64,000 nucleotides of DNA, taken from the NCBI GenBank assembly GCA_033239005.1, contig BSQZ01000080.1, positions 1,858,501-1,922,500 on the forward strand, in the 5' to 3' direction. The translations under genes and the position numbers were made by a program. How positions within the stretch are numbered: the first letter of the stretch is position 1; every line of letters starts with the position of its first letter. This DNA comes from Lamellibrachia satsuma (Eukaryota; Annelida; Polychaeta; Sabellida; Siboglinidae). The notes beneath the pieces are model-generated. The model was not told where the DNA came from. It searched no databases and was given only the letters and a program-made list of their open reading frames with translations. This document shows, piece after piece, positions 34,201 to 43,149 of this stretch.

Positions 34201-37200
34201 AAATGTGGGCCGATACCGACTCTCACATATCTACGATGATCTCCTGAAGGACCAACCAGGGCGCGGCCGTGGGGGGGCACACAGCAAAGTGATATGTCTA
34301 CCTAGAATTACTACTGTGTTGCCATCTAGCGGTAGTCGTCTGAAGAAGATTGCTGATAGCAGTCGAAATGTCACGGGAAGAAAAAGGTAAACTGACTGTG
34401 AAATAAGTGAAAATATTACTCAACATGTGTGGATCCGCTAAAAACAACAAATGTTAAATGGAGGAGGGCGTTTCCCGCAGGTGTTGACACCTTATTTGGA
34501 AATTATACATCTCACTGTAACTTCTGTGCAAAAGGTATTCACATAGAGGTTATGTTGCTAAACCTTCACCATTCTGTGTCATGAACATGGACGGCAGAAA
34601 GGGTTAGAATGGCCTGTAAACATGTTGGTGTTTACATGTTGTTTACATGTTGGTGTTTACAGGCCATTCAAGGTACAAACATTGTGGCTAGAGAAGTCAC
34701 AGATAGCCTTGAAGGTCAAAGAGATGTCAGAAAAGTGCACTGACCCCAGTGTTCACAAGAGTGCACTGACCCCAGTGTTCACAAGAGTGCACTGACCCCA
34801 GTGTTCACAAGAGTGCACTGACCCCAGTGTTCACAAGAGTGCACTGACCCCAGTGTTCATAAGAGTGTGCTGATGCCAGTGTTCACAAGAGTGCACTGAC
34901 CCCAGTGTTCACAAGAGTGCACTGACCCCAGTGTTCACAAGAGTGCACTGACCCCAGTGTTCACAAGAGTGCACTGACCCCAGTGTTCATAAGAGTGTGC
35001 TGATGCCAGTGTTCACAAGAGTGCGCTGACCCCAGTGTTCACAAGAGTGCACTGACCCCAGTGTTCACAAGAGTGCACTGACCCCAGTGTTCACAAGAGT
35101 GCACTGAAGCCAGTGTTCACAATAGTGCACTGACCCCAGTGTTCACAAGAGTGCACTGAAGCCAGTGTTCACAAGAGTGCACTGACCCCAGTGTTCACAA
35201 GAGTGCACTGATGCCAGTGTTCACCCCTCATACGTTCCTCAGTCACCACAAAGTGTCAATGTCTGTAGTGTACAATGTCAATAAGATTAGGCTTTGAAGA
35301 TCTACAAACAAAAATCTGTTTTTTATTAAGTCTGTGTGAATGGTTTGTGTAATGAGTGCCTCTGTTTCTGTACAGACTACACCATGCTGGGTGGACTGGT
35401 CGCCACTCTAGCATACAGCTTCCTCAAGCCGGTGTTTGATGCCATCACAAAGCCATCTATTGAAGAGTCCAGCAATCCGTACATGCTTTCTTTGTTATAA
35501 TAAAATGTCACTGATATGTTTAGAATAATCTCAATGCAGTCATTATTACAGCCTTTATTGAGTGGTTGAGAAAGTAACTCCTTAGTTTACATGAGAGCAG
35601 CATATGCCTGTTACATTGGCCTGGTGTAGCAACAGCCATGCTGACTACACGAGGGCAGCATATGCCTGTTACATTGGCCTGGTGTAGCAACAGTCATGCT
35701 GACTACACGAGGGCAGCATATGCCTGTTACATTGGCCTGGTGTAGCAACAGCCATGCTGACTACACGAGGGCAGCATATGCCTGTTACATTGGCCTGGTG
35801 TAGCAACAGCCGTGCTGACTACACGAGGGCAACATATGCCTGTTACATTGGCCTGGTGTAGCAACAGCCGTGCTGACTACAAGAAGGCAACATATGCCTG
35901 TTACATTGGCCTGGTGTAGCAACAGCCGTGCTGACTACAAGAGGGCAACATATGCCTGTTACATTGGCCTGGTGTAGCAACAGCCATGCTGACTACAAAA
36001 GGGCAACATATGCCTGTTACATTGGCCTGGTGTAGCAACAGCCGTGCTGACTACACGAGGGCAACATATGCCTGTTACATTGGCCTGGTGTAGCAACAGT
36101 CGTGCTGACTACAAAAGGGCAACATATGCCTGTTACATTGGCCTGGTGTAGCAACAGCCGTGCTGACTACACGAGGGCAACATATGCCTGTTACATTGGC
36201 CTGGTGTAGCAACAGCCGTGCTGACTACAAGAGGGCAACATATGCCTGTTACATTGGCCTGGTGTAGCAACAGTCGTGCTGACTACAAGAGGGCAACATA
36301 TGCCTGTTACATTGGCCTGGTGTAGCAACAGCCATGCTGACTACAAGAGGGCAACATATGCCTGTTACATTGGCCTGGTGTAGCAACAGCCATGCTGACT
36401 ACAAAAGGGCAACATATGCCTGTTACATTGGCCTGGTGTAGCAACAGTCATGCTGACTACACGAGGGCAACATATGCCTGTTACATTGGCCTGGTGTAGC
36501 AACAGTCATGCTGACTACACGAGGGCAGCATATGCCTGTTACGTTGGCCTGGTGTAGCAACAGCCATGCTGACTACACGAGGGCAACATATGCCTGTTAC
36601 ATTGGCCTGGTGTAGCAACAGCCATGCTGACTACACGAGGGCAGCATATGCCTGTTACGTTGACCTGGTGTAGCAACAGTCATGCTGACTACACGAGGGC
36701 AGCATATGCCTGTTACGTTGACCTGGTGTAGCAACAGTCATGCTGACTACACGAGGGCAGCATATGCCTGATACATTGGCCTGGTGTAGTAACAGTCATG
36801 CTGACTACACGAGGGCAGCATATGCCTGTCACGTTGACATTGCTGACTACATGGTCATGTATGTTGATCATTTTGAAGTTGACATTATGAAAGCTGTAGT
36901 TAATAATCGTGTGTAGGTACATTTTGATTTTAACCATCATGTCTCTTAATTCCAAAAGCATTTATTCATTTATGTATAGGCGTAGTGTAATATTATATTC
37001 TCCTATGAGAAGTGACAATTTAAATACCAGTAAATGCATTTTAATCTGTTTGTCTGCTAGGTGGACAGACTCCCCGTACTATGTGATGGCGATGCCAATA
37101 GCCATCATGTTTGCTGGACTTGTTGGTGCCTTTGAGATGTTGGTTCCATGGACTACAGAGGTTCAGGTAAACTCACAAGTCTACGATTATGATAATATAA

Positions 37201-37316
37201 TAATAAATGTTTATTTTCAGAAAAAAATCCATATATGTACATATGTATATTGATAGATAGATTGACGGGTGGACAGATAGATGAAATACAAGTAAAAATA
37301 TATATATATATATATC

Positions 37317-37375
<59 letters not shown>

Positions 37376-40300
37376 TAAATTAAATTGTTTTAATGATGCT
37401 GCTGCATAAGTGGAAGTTTCTGGATAAAACATTTGTCTGAGCATAAATACATCTTTTCTGCCTGGCAACGTCATCATTGTCAGTAAGGTTAGTGTTGATT
37501 GTATGACCAAGGTATTTACATGTCATCATTGTCAGTAAGGTTAGTGTTGATTGTATGACCAAGGTATTTACATGTCATCATTGTCAGTAAGGTTAGTGTT
37601 GATTGTATGACCAAGGTATTTACATGTCATCATTGTCAGTAAGGTTATTGTTGATTGTATGACCAAGGTATTTACACGTCATCATTGTCAGTAAGGTTAG
37701 TGTTGATTGTATGACCAAGGTATTTATTTACATGTCATCATTGTCAGTAAGGTTATTGTTGATTGTATGACCAAGGTATTTATTTACATGTCATCATTGT
37801 CAGTAAGGTTATTGTTGATTGTATGACCAAGGTATTTACATTTCTCTGTGTGAGGTAGTTTATGGTTATTGACAACAACTGGTGAATATTTGTATTGTTC
37901 TGAGGTGTGTTATACATAACCATACAATAACCATACAGTTATATTTGTTGGCATTGTATGTTGTGTCAAACATATTGCCGTACTCGGCACAACAATCAAT
38001 GAGTTTTCTCCACCCAGAAACACTAGGTGAAAAAATACAAAGATCATCAGCATACATCATATGGTTCATTATAGTTCCTGCATAAAGACAACCAATTTAT
38101 AGTTTGTAAAGATTTACACTTAAGTCATCCATGTACACATTAAAAAGATTTTCACTTAAGTCGTCCATGTACATGTTAAAAAGATGTAGAGAAAGGATTC
38201 CACCCTGTTTAACACCATTTGAAACAGTAAAAAATTCAGAGAAGCTCTGACACTATCTGACAGTGAATTTCTGAGTGCTGTTCCAGTAATAGAGAATGCA
38301 CACAGTGAAAGAAGGACAGCCCCGGTCAATTAGTTTAATGAACAGTTTACTATGAATGACTTTGTCAAAGGCCTTAGAGGCATTCAACATAGTGACATAC
38401 ATAGATGAACCATTCGCTATGTAATGCCGAAAGAAACCCTAGATAATATCAAAGATTCAAATAATTTACTGTTACAAGAACAATGTGTCTGTAATTCTTG
38501 TTATCAGAGAGGTCACCTGCCTTATTTTTAATAATGATGGTAATTTGCTACTCTGTAATGTACTTTATCACTTTAGGAAATTAACAAACACATTTGAAGT
38601 GGTTTTAATTCCAGTTACCTCACTGTCTCTTTCCCGTCTTTCCTTATCTTGAATAGTTTTAAATTGGTAAACATGTCGGCAATTAATGTGATTGTATTAA
38701 TGTGATTGTATAGCTCATGCGCTGAGCCGTTCCAATTGTTCTTTACACAGGCTGAAAGCACAATTATTTGAGACATTCCAAAAATATATACTTTAAACAG
38801 AAATATATCATTGCAAGTGAAATGTGACTGCTGTTGAAACTACACAGGCTGCTGTATTTAAGACATATAACTCAGTTGTAGATGGTGCATCAGTGACTGT
38901 AACATTCACAGTTTAAGACGTATAACTCAGTTGTAGATGGTGCATCAGTGACTGTAACATTCACAGTTTAAGACGTATAACTAAGTTGTAGATGGTGCAT
39001 CAATGACTAACATTCACAGTTTAAGACATATAACACATTGTAGATGGTGCATCAATGACTGTAACATTCATAGTTTAAGACATATAACTCAGTTGTAGAT
39101 GGTGCATCAATGACTGTAACATTCACAGTTTAAGACATATAACTAAGTTGTAGATGGTGCATCAATGACTGTAACATTCACAATTTAAGACATATAACTA
39201 AGTTGTAGATGGTGCATCAATGACTGTAACATTCACAGTTTAAGACATATAACTCAGTTGTAGATGGTGCATCAATGACTGTAACATTCACAGTTTAAGA
39301 CATATAACTCAGTTGTAGATGGTGCATCAATGACTGTAACATTCACAGTTTAAGACATATAACTAAGTTGTAGATGGTGCATCAGTGACTGTAACATTCA
39401 CAGTTTAAGACATATAACTCAGTTGTAGATGGTGCATCAGTGACTGTAACATTCACAGTTTAAGACATATAACTCAGTTGTAGATGGTGCATCAGTGACT
39501 GTAACATTCACAGTTTAAGACATATAACTCAGTTGTAGATGGTGCATCATTGACTGTAACATTCACAGTTTAAGACATATAACTAAGTTGTAGATGGTGC
39601 ACCAATGACTGTAACATTCACAGTTTAAGACATATAACTAAGTTGTAGATGGTGCATCAATGACTGTAACATTCACAATTTAAGACATATAACTAAGTTG
39701 TAGATGGTGCATCAATGACTGTAACATTCACAGTTTAAGACGTATAACTCAGTTGTAGATGGTGCATCAGTGACTGTAACATTCACAATTTAAGACGTAT
39801 AACTAAGTTGTAGATGGTGCATCAGTGACTGTAACATTCACAGTTTAAGACATATAACTCAGTTGTAGATGGTGCATCAGTGACTGTAACATTCACAGTT
39901 TAAGACATATAACTAAGTTGTAGATGGTGCACCAATGACTGTAACATCCACAGTTTAAGACATATAACTAAGTTGTAGATGGTGCATCAATGACTGTAAC
40001 ATTCACAGTTTAAGACGTATAACTAAGTTGTAGATGGTGCATCAGTGACTGTAACATTCACAATTTAAGACGTATAACTAAGTTGTAGATGGTGCATCAG
40101 TGACTGTAACATTCACAGTTTAAGACATATAACTAAGTTGTAGATGGTGCACCAGTGACTGTAACATTCACAGTTTAAGACATATAACTCAGTTGTAGAT
40201 GGTGCATCAGTGACTGTAACATTCACAGTTTAAGACATATAACTCAGTTGTAGATGGTGCATCAATGACTGTAACATTCACAGTTTAAGACATATAACTC

Positions 40301-42428
40301 AGTTGTAGATGGTGCATCAGTGACTGTAACATTCACCGTTTAAGACCTATAACTCAGTTGTAGATGATGCATCAGTGACTGTAACATTCACAGTTTAAGA
40401 CATATAACTCAGTTGTAGATGGTGCACCAATGACTAACATACACAGTTTAACACATAAGTAAGTTTTAGATGGTGCACCAATGACAGTAACGTACAGTTT
40501 AAGACATAATATTTTTTATAACTAATTTTTAGATGGTGCACCAATGACTAACATACACAGTTTAAGACATATAACTAATTTTTAGATCATGCACCAATGA
40601 CTAACATACACAGTTTAAGACATATAACTAAGTTTTAGATGGTGCACCAACGATTATAACATCAACAGTCTAACAACCATGTGGCTGTGGTTCTTACTTC
40701 AGGTGTCTGGTGGCAGCACCGAGCTGGGTGTCTTTGGCATGAGGGCATGGCCACCATATGTCGCCGGCATTGTCGTTGGAGCCATACAGATTCCACTTAT
40801 CCTTTATGTGTCTCAGACACTAGGTGGCACCAGTAGTTTGGTGACGATGGTCTCACAGATGTTTCTTGGCCCGTTGAAGAGCTCGTGTCCGCCATTCATG
40901 GCCGCCTACAAGAAAGGCTTCAGCAACTGGTGGCAGGTATGTATTATGTGTGTATTATGTGTGTTTTGGGGTCTTTATAACTTCTAACCACTGTCTATTA
41001 AAGGTTCTGCTTTTAAAAAGTCATTGCAGTACTACCTAACCTGTGCCAACCATATCAGAATTGTTTGTGAATGTTACAAGATGTCAATGAAGATAAATCA
41101 GTTTGCAGAAAAATTATGAAATAAAGTATACATTTGTATAATTCACTAATAATGTAACAAGATATTTTTATTAGGTAGAAGAATCTACTTCAGTTGTTCA
41201 GTGGTAATTTTTAAATGATATTTTCCATGAAATTAATTTTCTAAGTCTACATGCATCTGATATATATATAAGAGGAGGACAAACTGAAACAAGTCTTTCA
41301 CTTTCTCACTCACACATGTTTGGTAGTAGTTTTTGTTTGGCAGTAGTTTATGTTTGGCAGTAGTTTATGTTTGGCAGTAGTTTATGTAGGTTGTTTATTT
41401 TTAGTAAAAGTTTTGATGCATTTTGTGGACAAGTCTAGCAGTCAGCTTTTGAAACAGTTCATTATTTGGCTTGGTGATGTAGTGGGTATATTTGGCTTGG
41501 TGATGTAGTGGGTATATTTGGCTTGGTGATGTAGTGGGTATATTTGGCTTGGTGATGTAGTGGGTATATTTGGCTTGGTGATGTAGTGGGTATATTTGGC
41601 TTGGTGATGTAGTGGGTATATTTTAATAATGCAGTATGGTTATTTGGTAAGCGACAACATGTCGTCAATGGGGTGTTATCTTTGACAGGTGTTCTATGTG
41701 AGTGGGGCACTCGGCGGTGCCTTCACGTCAGCCTACCTGTCCGGCAGTCTGGGAGGTATGACAGGTGTGTCCGTCTGTCAGGCGTTCTCTGGAGGCTTCC
41801 TCCTCATGCTGGGGGCACGTATAGCAGGAGGGTGTACCAGGTACGTGTATCACTGACTTAGGGGTGTATCAATTTCTCTAAAGATGAGAACTCCACACCC
41901 ACCTGGATATCATTGCATATATATGCTACAGATGAATAAAGGTTACCCCCACGGCTCTCTGACTACTGTATTATGTTATGATAAATAGTCAGATCATTAG
42001 TCATATCAGTGATTTTGTTATATACATGCAGGAATATTTGGGGAATTTTAATATTGATGCGGGCACATACTTGGGTTATCAAGTTATTGTTTGGAAACAT
42101 TGAATTGCTATTCAGTATCCCTGTTTTTGGGGTAATTGATGGTTATTTCAGTTGATCTTTTCATGTTTTTATTGTGTGAAAAGTTATTTTTAGGATGCAT
42201 TTATAATATTGCTTCATTCTGGGCCCAACTTGTACAATTGAACAATGCTACCAGAGAATTTAAGAATCGCATTATTAATAATGACAAGCATCATTTCTGT
42301 GTTTCAGCGGCCATGGAATCACTGGCATGGGCTTCATGTCGATCTTGTCGCTCATAGCAACAGCAGCCATGTTTGGGGGTGGCATGGCAACAGGGTTCAG
42401 TATGAAGTACATATTGGGGGCGTACTGA
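22288..42428 (+). CDS. Gene B: YeeE/YedE (Sulf_transp) family membrane transporter, 9 exons, 409 aa
   Basis: The coding exons are 22288-22510, 26510-26593, 30843-31000, 33504-33552, 35376-35478, 37061-37166, 40703-40936, 41689-41840 and 42308-42428. All introns are GT-AG with closing phases, and the frame ends in TGA. The result is 409 residues, or 382 from the second ATG at 22369 (codon 28), which begins MGNMASK and matches MGNDSSK of gene A. Both ATGs have A at -3 and G at +4, so the start is uncertain. Family motifs are FGFAMEKGRV in helix 1, IAGSCP with Cys156, and GARIAGGCTSGHG (361-373) with Cys368. As in gene A, the Cys after GR in helix 1 is absent. Exon 7 is 21 nt longer and exon 6 is 6 nt shorter than in gene A. 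Expected role: sulfur-compound or related anion movement across a membrane; the membrane and substrate are not known. Confidence 0.93.
24308..24402. repeat. C-rich CCCCCATATACC minisatellite
   Basis: Repeats of CCCCCATATACCCCCCAGGC with irregular unit lengths of about 14-21 bp. One strand is very C-rich. Confidence 0.85.
24665..26392. repeat. 57/58-bp minisatellite, about 30 copies
   Basis: The unit contains GTAATAGAAACACATTGCTC, TGACCTGAAGTGATTCTATT and AAGTGGAGTCAACT. The left part (to about 25050) is homogeneous with GTTTAGTGG. The right part mixes at least three unit types (GTTAAGTGGAG, ATTAAGTGAAG, TTTTAATGTTAAG) in recurring order, a sign of block duplications. The minus strand gives several open frames of about 100 codons by virtue of the 57-bp unit; they are not genes. 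Confidence 0.95.
26615..26729. mobile_element. Short hAT-like MITE, 115 bp
   Basis: Begins CAGGGGCGTATTAAGGGG and ends GATATGCCACTG, a pair of imperfect terminal inverted repeats. It is flanked by GTGGTTGT and GTGGTCTT, a possible 8-bp target duplication with two changes. hAT elements make 8-bp duplications. It is related to 21301-21416. Confidence 0.65.
26849..27848. mobile_element. 1-kb hAT-like MITE with TGTAATTG-rich ends
   Basis: Starts CAGGGCTGGGTCCAATTA and ends TAATTGGACCCAGCCCTG, a perfect 18-bp terminal inverted repeat. Subterminal runs of TGTAATTG are present on both sides. The flanks GTTGGCGT (26839-26846) and GTTGGCGA (27849-27856) look like an 8-bp target duplication with one change and two extra bases on the left. 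It has no coding capacity. A minus-strand open frame at 27158-27373 within it shows no transposase motif. Confidence 0.75.
27945..28314. repeat. 30-bp minisatellite, about 12 copies
   Basis: Unit TGTGGTAGTTGTTTAGACCT plus GGGATACTTC. Two alternating variants, GACCTGGGATACTT and GCCCTGGGATATGT, suggest a 60-bp dimer in part of the array. Confidence 0.95.
28455..29045. repeat. G-rich minisatellite, unit about 34 bp
   Basis: The unit contains GTGCCCTCAAGAAGGGGGAC and CCAGACTGTGGG with variable length (about 30-37 bp). About 17 copies. The plus strand carries two overlapping open frames of 82 and 115 codons made only of repeat. Confidence 0.92.
29360..29627. repeat. 60-bp minisatellite, left half
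   Basis: The unit contains GTTATCACTTTATGGTGGGT and CATGATGTTTACTATTAAT. About 4.5 copies before the LINE insertion. The same unit resumes at about 30160. Confidence 0.93.
29628..30160 (-). mobile_element. 5'-truncated CR1-like LINE inserted in the 60-bp array
   Basis: The reverse strand encodes the ORF2 C-terminus: an open frame of 126 codons (30084-29704) with the typical tail features LETRRLRGDQIEVFKIVNGY and WNKLPNDCVNASS. The 3' end reads into TTAACAAGATTTAACAAGAT, the same tail as at 7503-7520. The 5' break near 30155 falls directly into repeat sequence. An insertion this cleanly inside one array shows the array is older than the insertion. Confidence 0.85.
30161..30492. repeat. 60-bp minisatellite, right half
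   Basis: About 5.5 copies of the unit seen at 29360-29627. As 60 is a multiple of three, both strands show about 100-codon open frames that are only repeat. Confidence 0.93.
31062..31338. repeat. 37-bp minisatellite, about 7 copies
   Basis: Unit AGATATGCAACATATAGACC plus TAATGCTATGTAGTGGA. The first two copies read GCAAAATATAG; the others are nearly identical to one another. Confidence 0.95.
31660..32408. repeat. 27-bp minisatellite, about 28 copies
   Basis: Unit GCTACTGTATTCTCATTCAC plus TGATACT. Being 27 bp (9 codons), it is open on both strands for 250-270 codons (plus: LYSHSLILL; minus: NENTVAVSV). No splice or codon evidence supports translation. The region is intronic to gene B. Confidence 0.95.
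32537..33464. repeat. 34-bp minisatellite, about 27 copies
   Basis: Unit GTGCACCAACAGTGAGCCTG plus TATAGATAGTGTAT. Copies are almost identical, with a GCCTG/GCTTG variant scattered among them, which points to recent expansion. Since 34 is not a multiple of three, all three minus frames are open and overlap by 34-bp steps; these open frames are artefacts. Confidence 0.95.
33718..33893. repeat. 30-bp minisatellite, about 6 copies
   Basis: Unit AAAAATTGGTGTATTATTCT plus AGGCACAATT. Small variants include TTGGTATA and AGACACATG at the two ends. Confidence 0.92.
34035..34421. mobile_element. Element with 110-bp inverted terminal repeats
   Basis: The left arm 34035-34146 and right arm 34309-34421 are reverse complements at most positions, with shared blocks GCTATCAGCAATCTTCTTCA and CTACCGCTAGATGGCAACAC. 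The 160 bp between them reads on the plus strand as NRNVGRYRLSHIYDDLL, reminiscent of the C-terminal tail of some Penelope-like or related retroelement proteins. Inverted terminal repeats occur in Penelope-like elements. That assignment is a guess from memory; the inverted repeat itself is plain. Confidence 0.65.
34607..34669. repeat. Inverted repeat flanking a direct repeat
   Basis: GAATGGCCTGTAAACA at the left and TGTTTACAGGCCATTC at the right are perfect reverse complements (16 nt). Between them ATGTTGGTGTTTACATG and a near copy sit in tandem. Confidence 0.8.
34731..35226. repeat. 26-bp minisatellite, about 19 copies
   Basis: Unit GTGCACTGACCCCAGTGTTC plus ACAAGA. A variant with GTGTGCTGATGCCAG and CATAAGA appears twice, with identical units around it, which suggests duplication of a block of about six units. 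Confidence 0.94.
35479..37060 (+). other. Gene B intron 5
   Basis: A 1.6-kb intron. About 1.27 kb of it is a 58-bp array that begins about 100 bp after the exon 5 donor. Confidence 0.88.
35578..36845. repeat. 58-bp minisatellite, about 22 copies
   Basis: The unit contains GGCAGCATATGCCTGTTACA, TTGGCCTGGTGTAGCAACAG and CATGCTGACTACACGAG. Variant sites include ACACGAG/ACAAGAG/ACAAAAG, GGCAGC/GGCAAC and GCCATG/GCCGTG/GTCATG. The GGCAGC variant is confined to the two ends and GGCAAC fills the middle. Confidence 0.95.
37297..37372. repeat. AT dinucleotide microsatellite
   Basis: Two runs of alternating AT/TA separated by TCAGGT. It lies just past the 3' side of an antisense LINE fragment, in gene B intron 6. 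Confidence 0.95.
37380..38460 (-). mobile_element. Non-LTR retrotransposon RT fragment, antisense in gene B intron 6
   Basis: The reverse strand carries, in order from about 38400 downward, RT block features ASKAFDKV, NGVKQGGILS and MMYADDLCIF (the catalytic YADD), then CKYLGHTINTNLTDNDD. Reading needs several frame changes and has internal stops, so it is dead. The part encoding the YLGHTIN segment has been expanded into the 52-bp array at 37470-37842. The LINE clade cannot be fixed by eye. Confidence 0.85.
37470..37842. repeat. 52/56-bp minisatellite derived from LINE coding sequence, 7 copies
   Basis: Units start GTCATCATTGTCAGTAAGGT at 37470, 37522, 37574, 37626, 37678, 37734 and 37790. 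The first four spacings are 52 bp, and two later units carry an extra TATT or ATTT (56 bp). The reverse strand of a unit reads as part of the RT protein (YLGHTINTNLTDNDD), so the seed was the LINE itself. Confidence 0.93.
38838..40660. repeat. 55-bp minisatellite, about 33 copies
   Basis: Unit GTTTAAGACATATAACTCAG, TTGTAGATGGTGCATCAGTG and ACTGTAACATTCACA. Variant sites include CTCAG/CTAAG, CATCA/CACCA and ACATAT/ACGTAT. The right end after 40430 decays (ACTAACATACACAG, TTTTTAG). The array ends about 40 bp before exon 7. Confidence 0.95.
41322..41390. repeat. 18-bp repeat, about 4 copies
   Basis: TTTGGCAGTAGTTTATGT repeats in tandem in gene B intron 7. Confidence 0.88.
41463..41625. repeat. 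26-bp minisatellite, about 6 copies
   Basis: TTTGGCTTGGTGATGTAGTG plus GGTATA, nearly invariant. It is in gene B intron 7, about 65 bp before the exon 8 acceptor. Confidence 0.94.
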
Positions 42429-43149
42429 ACAACTTGATGTCGTTATTATTACACAGACGTACTGTCATGATTTATAACTTCAACACACATGTATATCACA
42501 GCAGGTCAATCTATGACTGCCACCAGCACAGACTAAACAGGATTGACAGGCTTCTCACTACAATTTCTAGAAACATTAACAAGGTGTTTTGTATGTATTC
42601 TTATTTCTTATAGACAAAAGTTTGAAATAAGAACATAATTTGACATGGTAATGATCTCTCGAGACACATCTTGTAATCTTTCCACATATTTTTCCTACTC
42701 GTTCGGTCTTCATTTGGTGGACTGGCATTGCTACAGGCATTTCATGTCCAACGGCGAAGACAGAGTGAGTCAGTTGAAATATTCAGAAAGAATACAAAAC
42801 GTGTTTTGAGAGTTAATTGTCAAATATCGCATTCCATCATATCCGTTCAAGGTGTCATTATGAGAAAGGACGGGCTGGGCGCTCGACAGAATGTCTGTTT
42901 CTTAGTCTGTATAACAACACCAGTTCACACCCTCTCCATTGTGCATGTTCTCTTTATAGTCGTGTCGCATTTGTCACAAAACGAAGCTATTCATTGGCAG
43001 ATTTTTCTTTTAATTAGCAATCGGCATCATTGCTGGTTATGTCTATGATGTAATGAAGATCATTTATAGTTTCTTTTCTAGTAGTTCACGTGTGAAGTTG
43101 TCACTTTAGACATCTACATGTAGTTGTATATAAATTATTGTTGCTGGAC
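42429..43149. other. Gene B 3' flank
   Basis: About 720 bp between the gene B stop codon and the giant 51-bp array. It should include the 3' UTR. No AATAAA is visible. The open frame at 42728-43048 has no recognisable domain. Confidence 0.5.

Larger units (their letters stand above)
33553..35375 (+). other. Gene B intron 4
   Basis: A 1.8-kb intron (634 bp in gene A) with a 30-bp array, a long inverted-repeat element, a hairpin and a 26-bp array. Confidence 0.85.
37167..40702 (+). other. Gene B intron 6
   Basis: A 3.5-kb intron against 446 bp in gene A. It holds an AT microsatellite, an antisense LINE fragment with an internal 52-bp array, and a 55-bp array of about 1.8 kb that ends just before exon 7. 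Confidence 0.88.
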
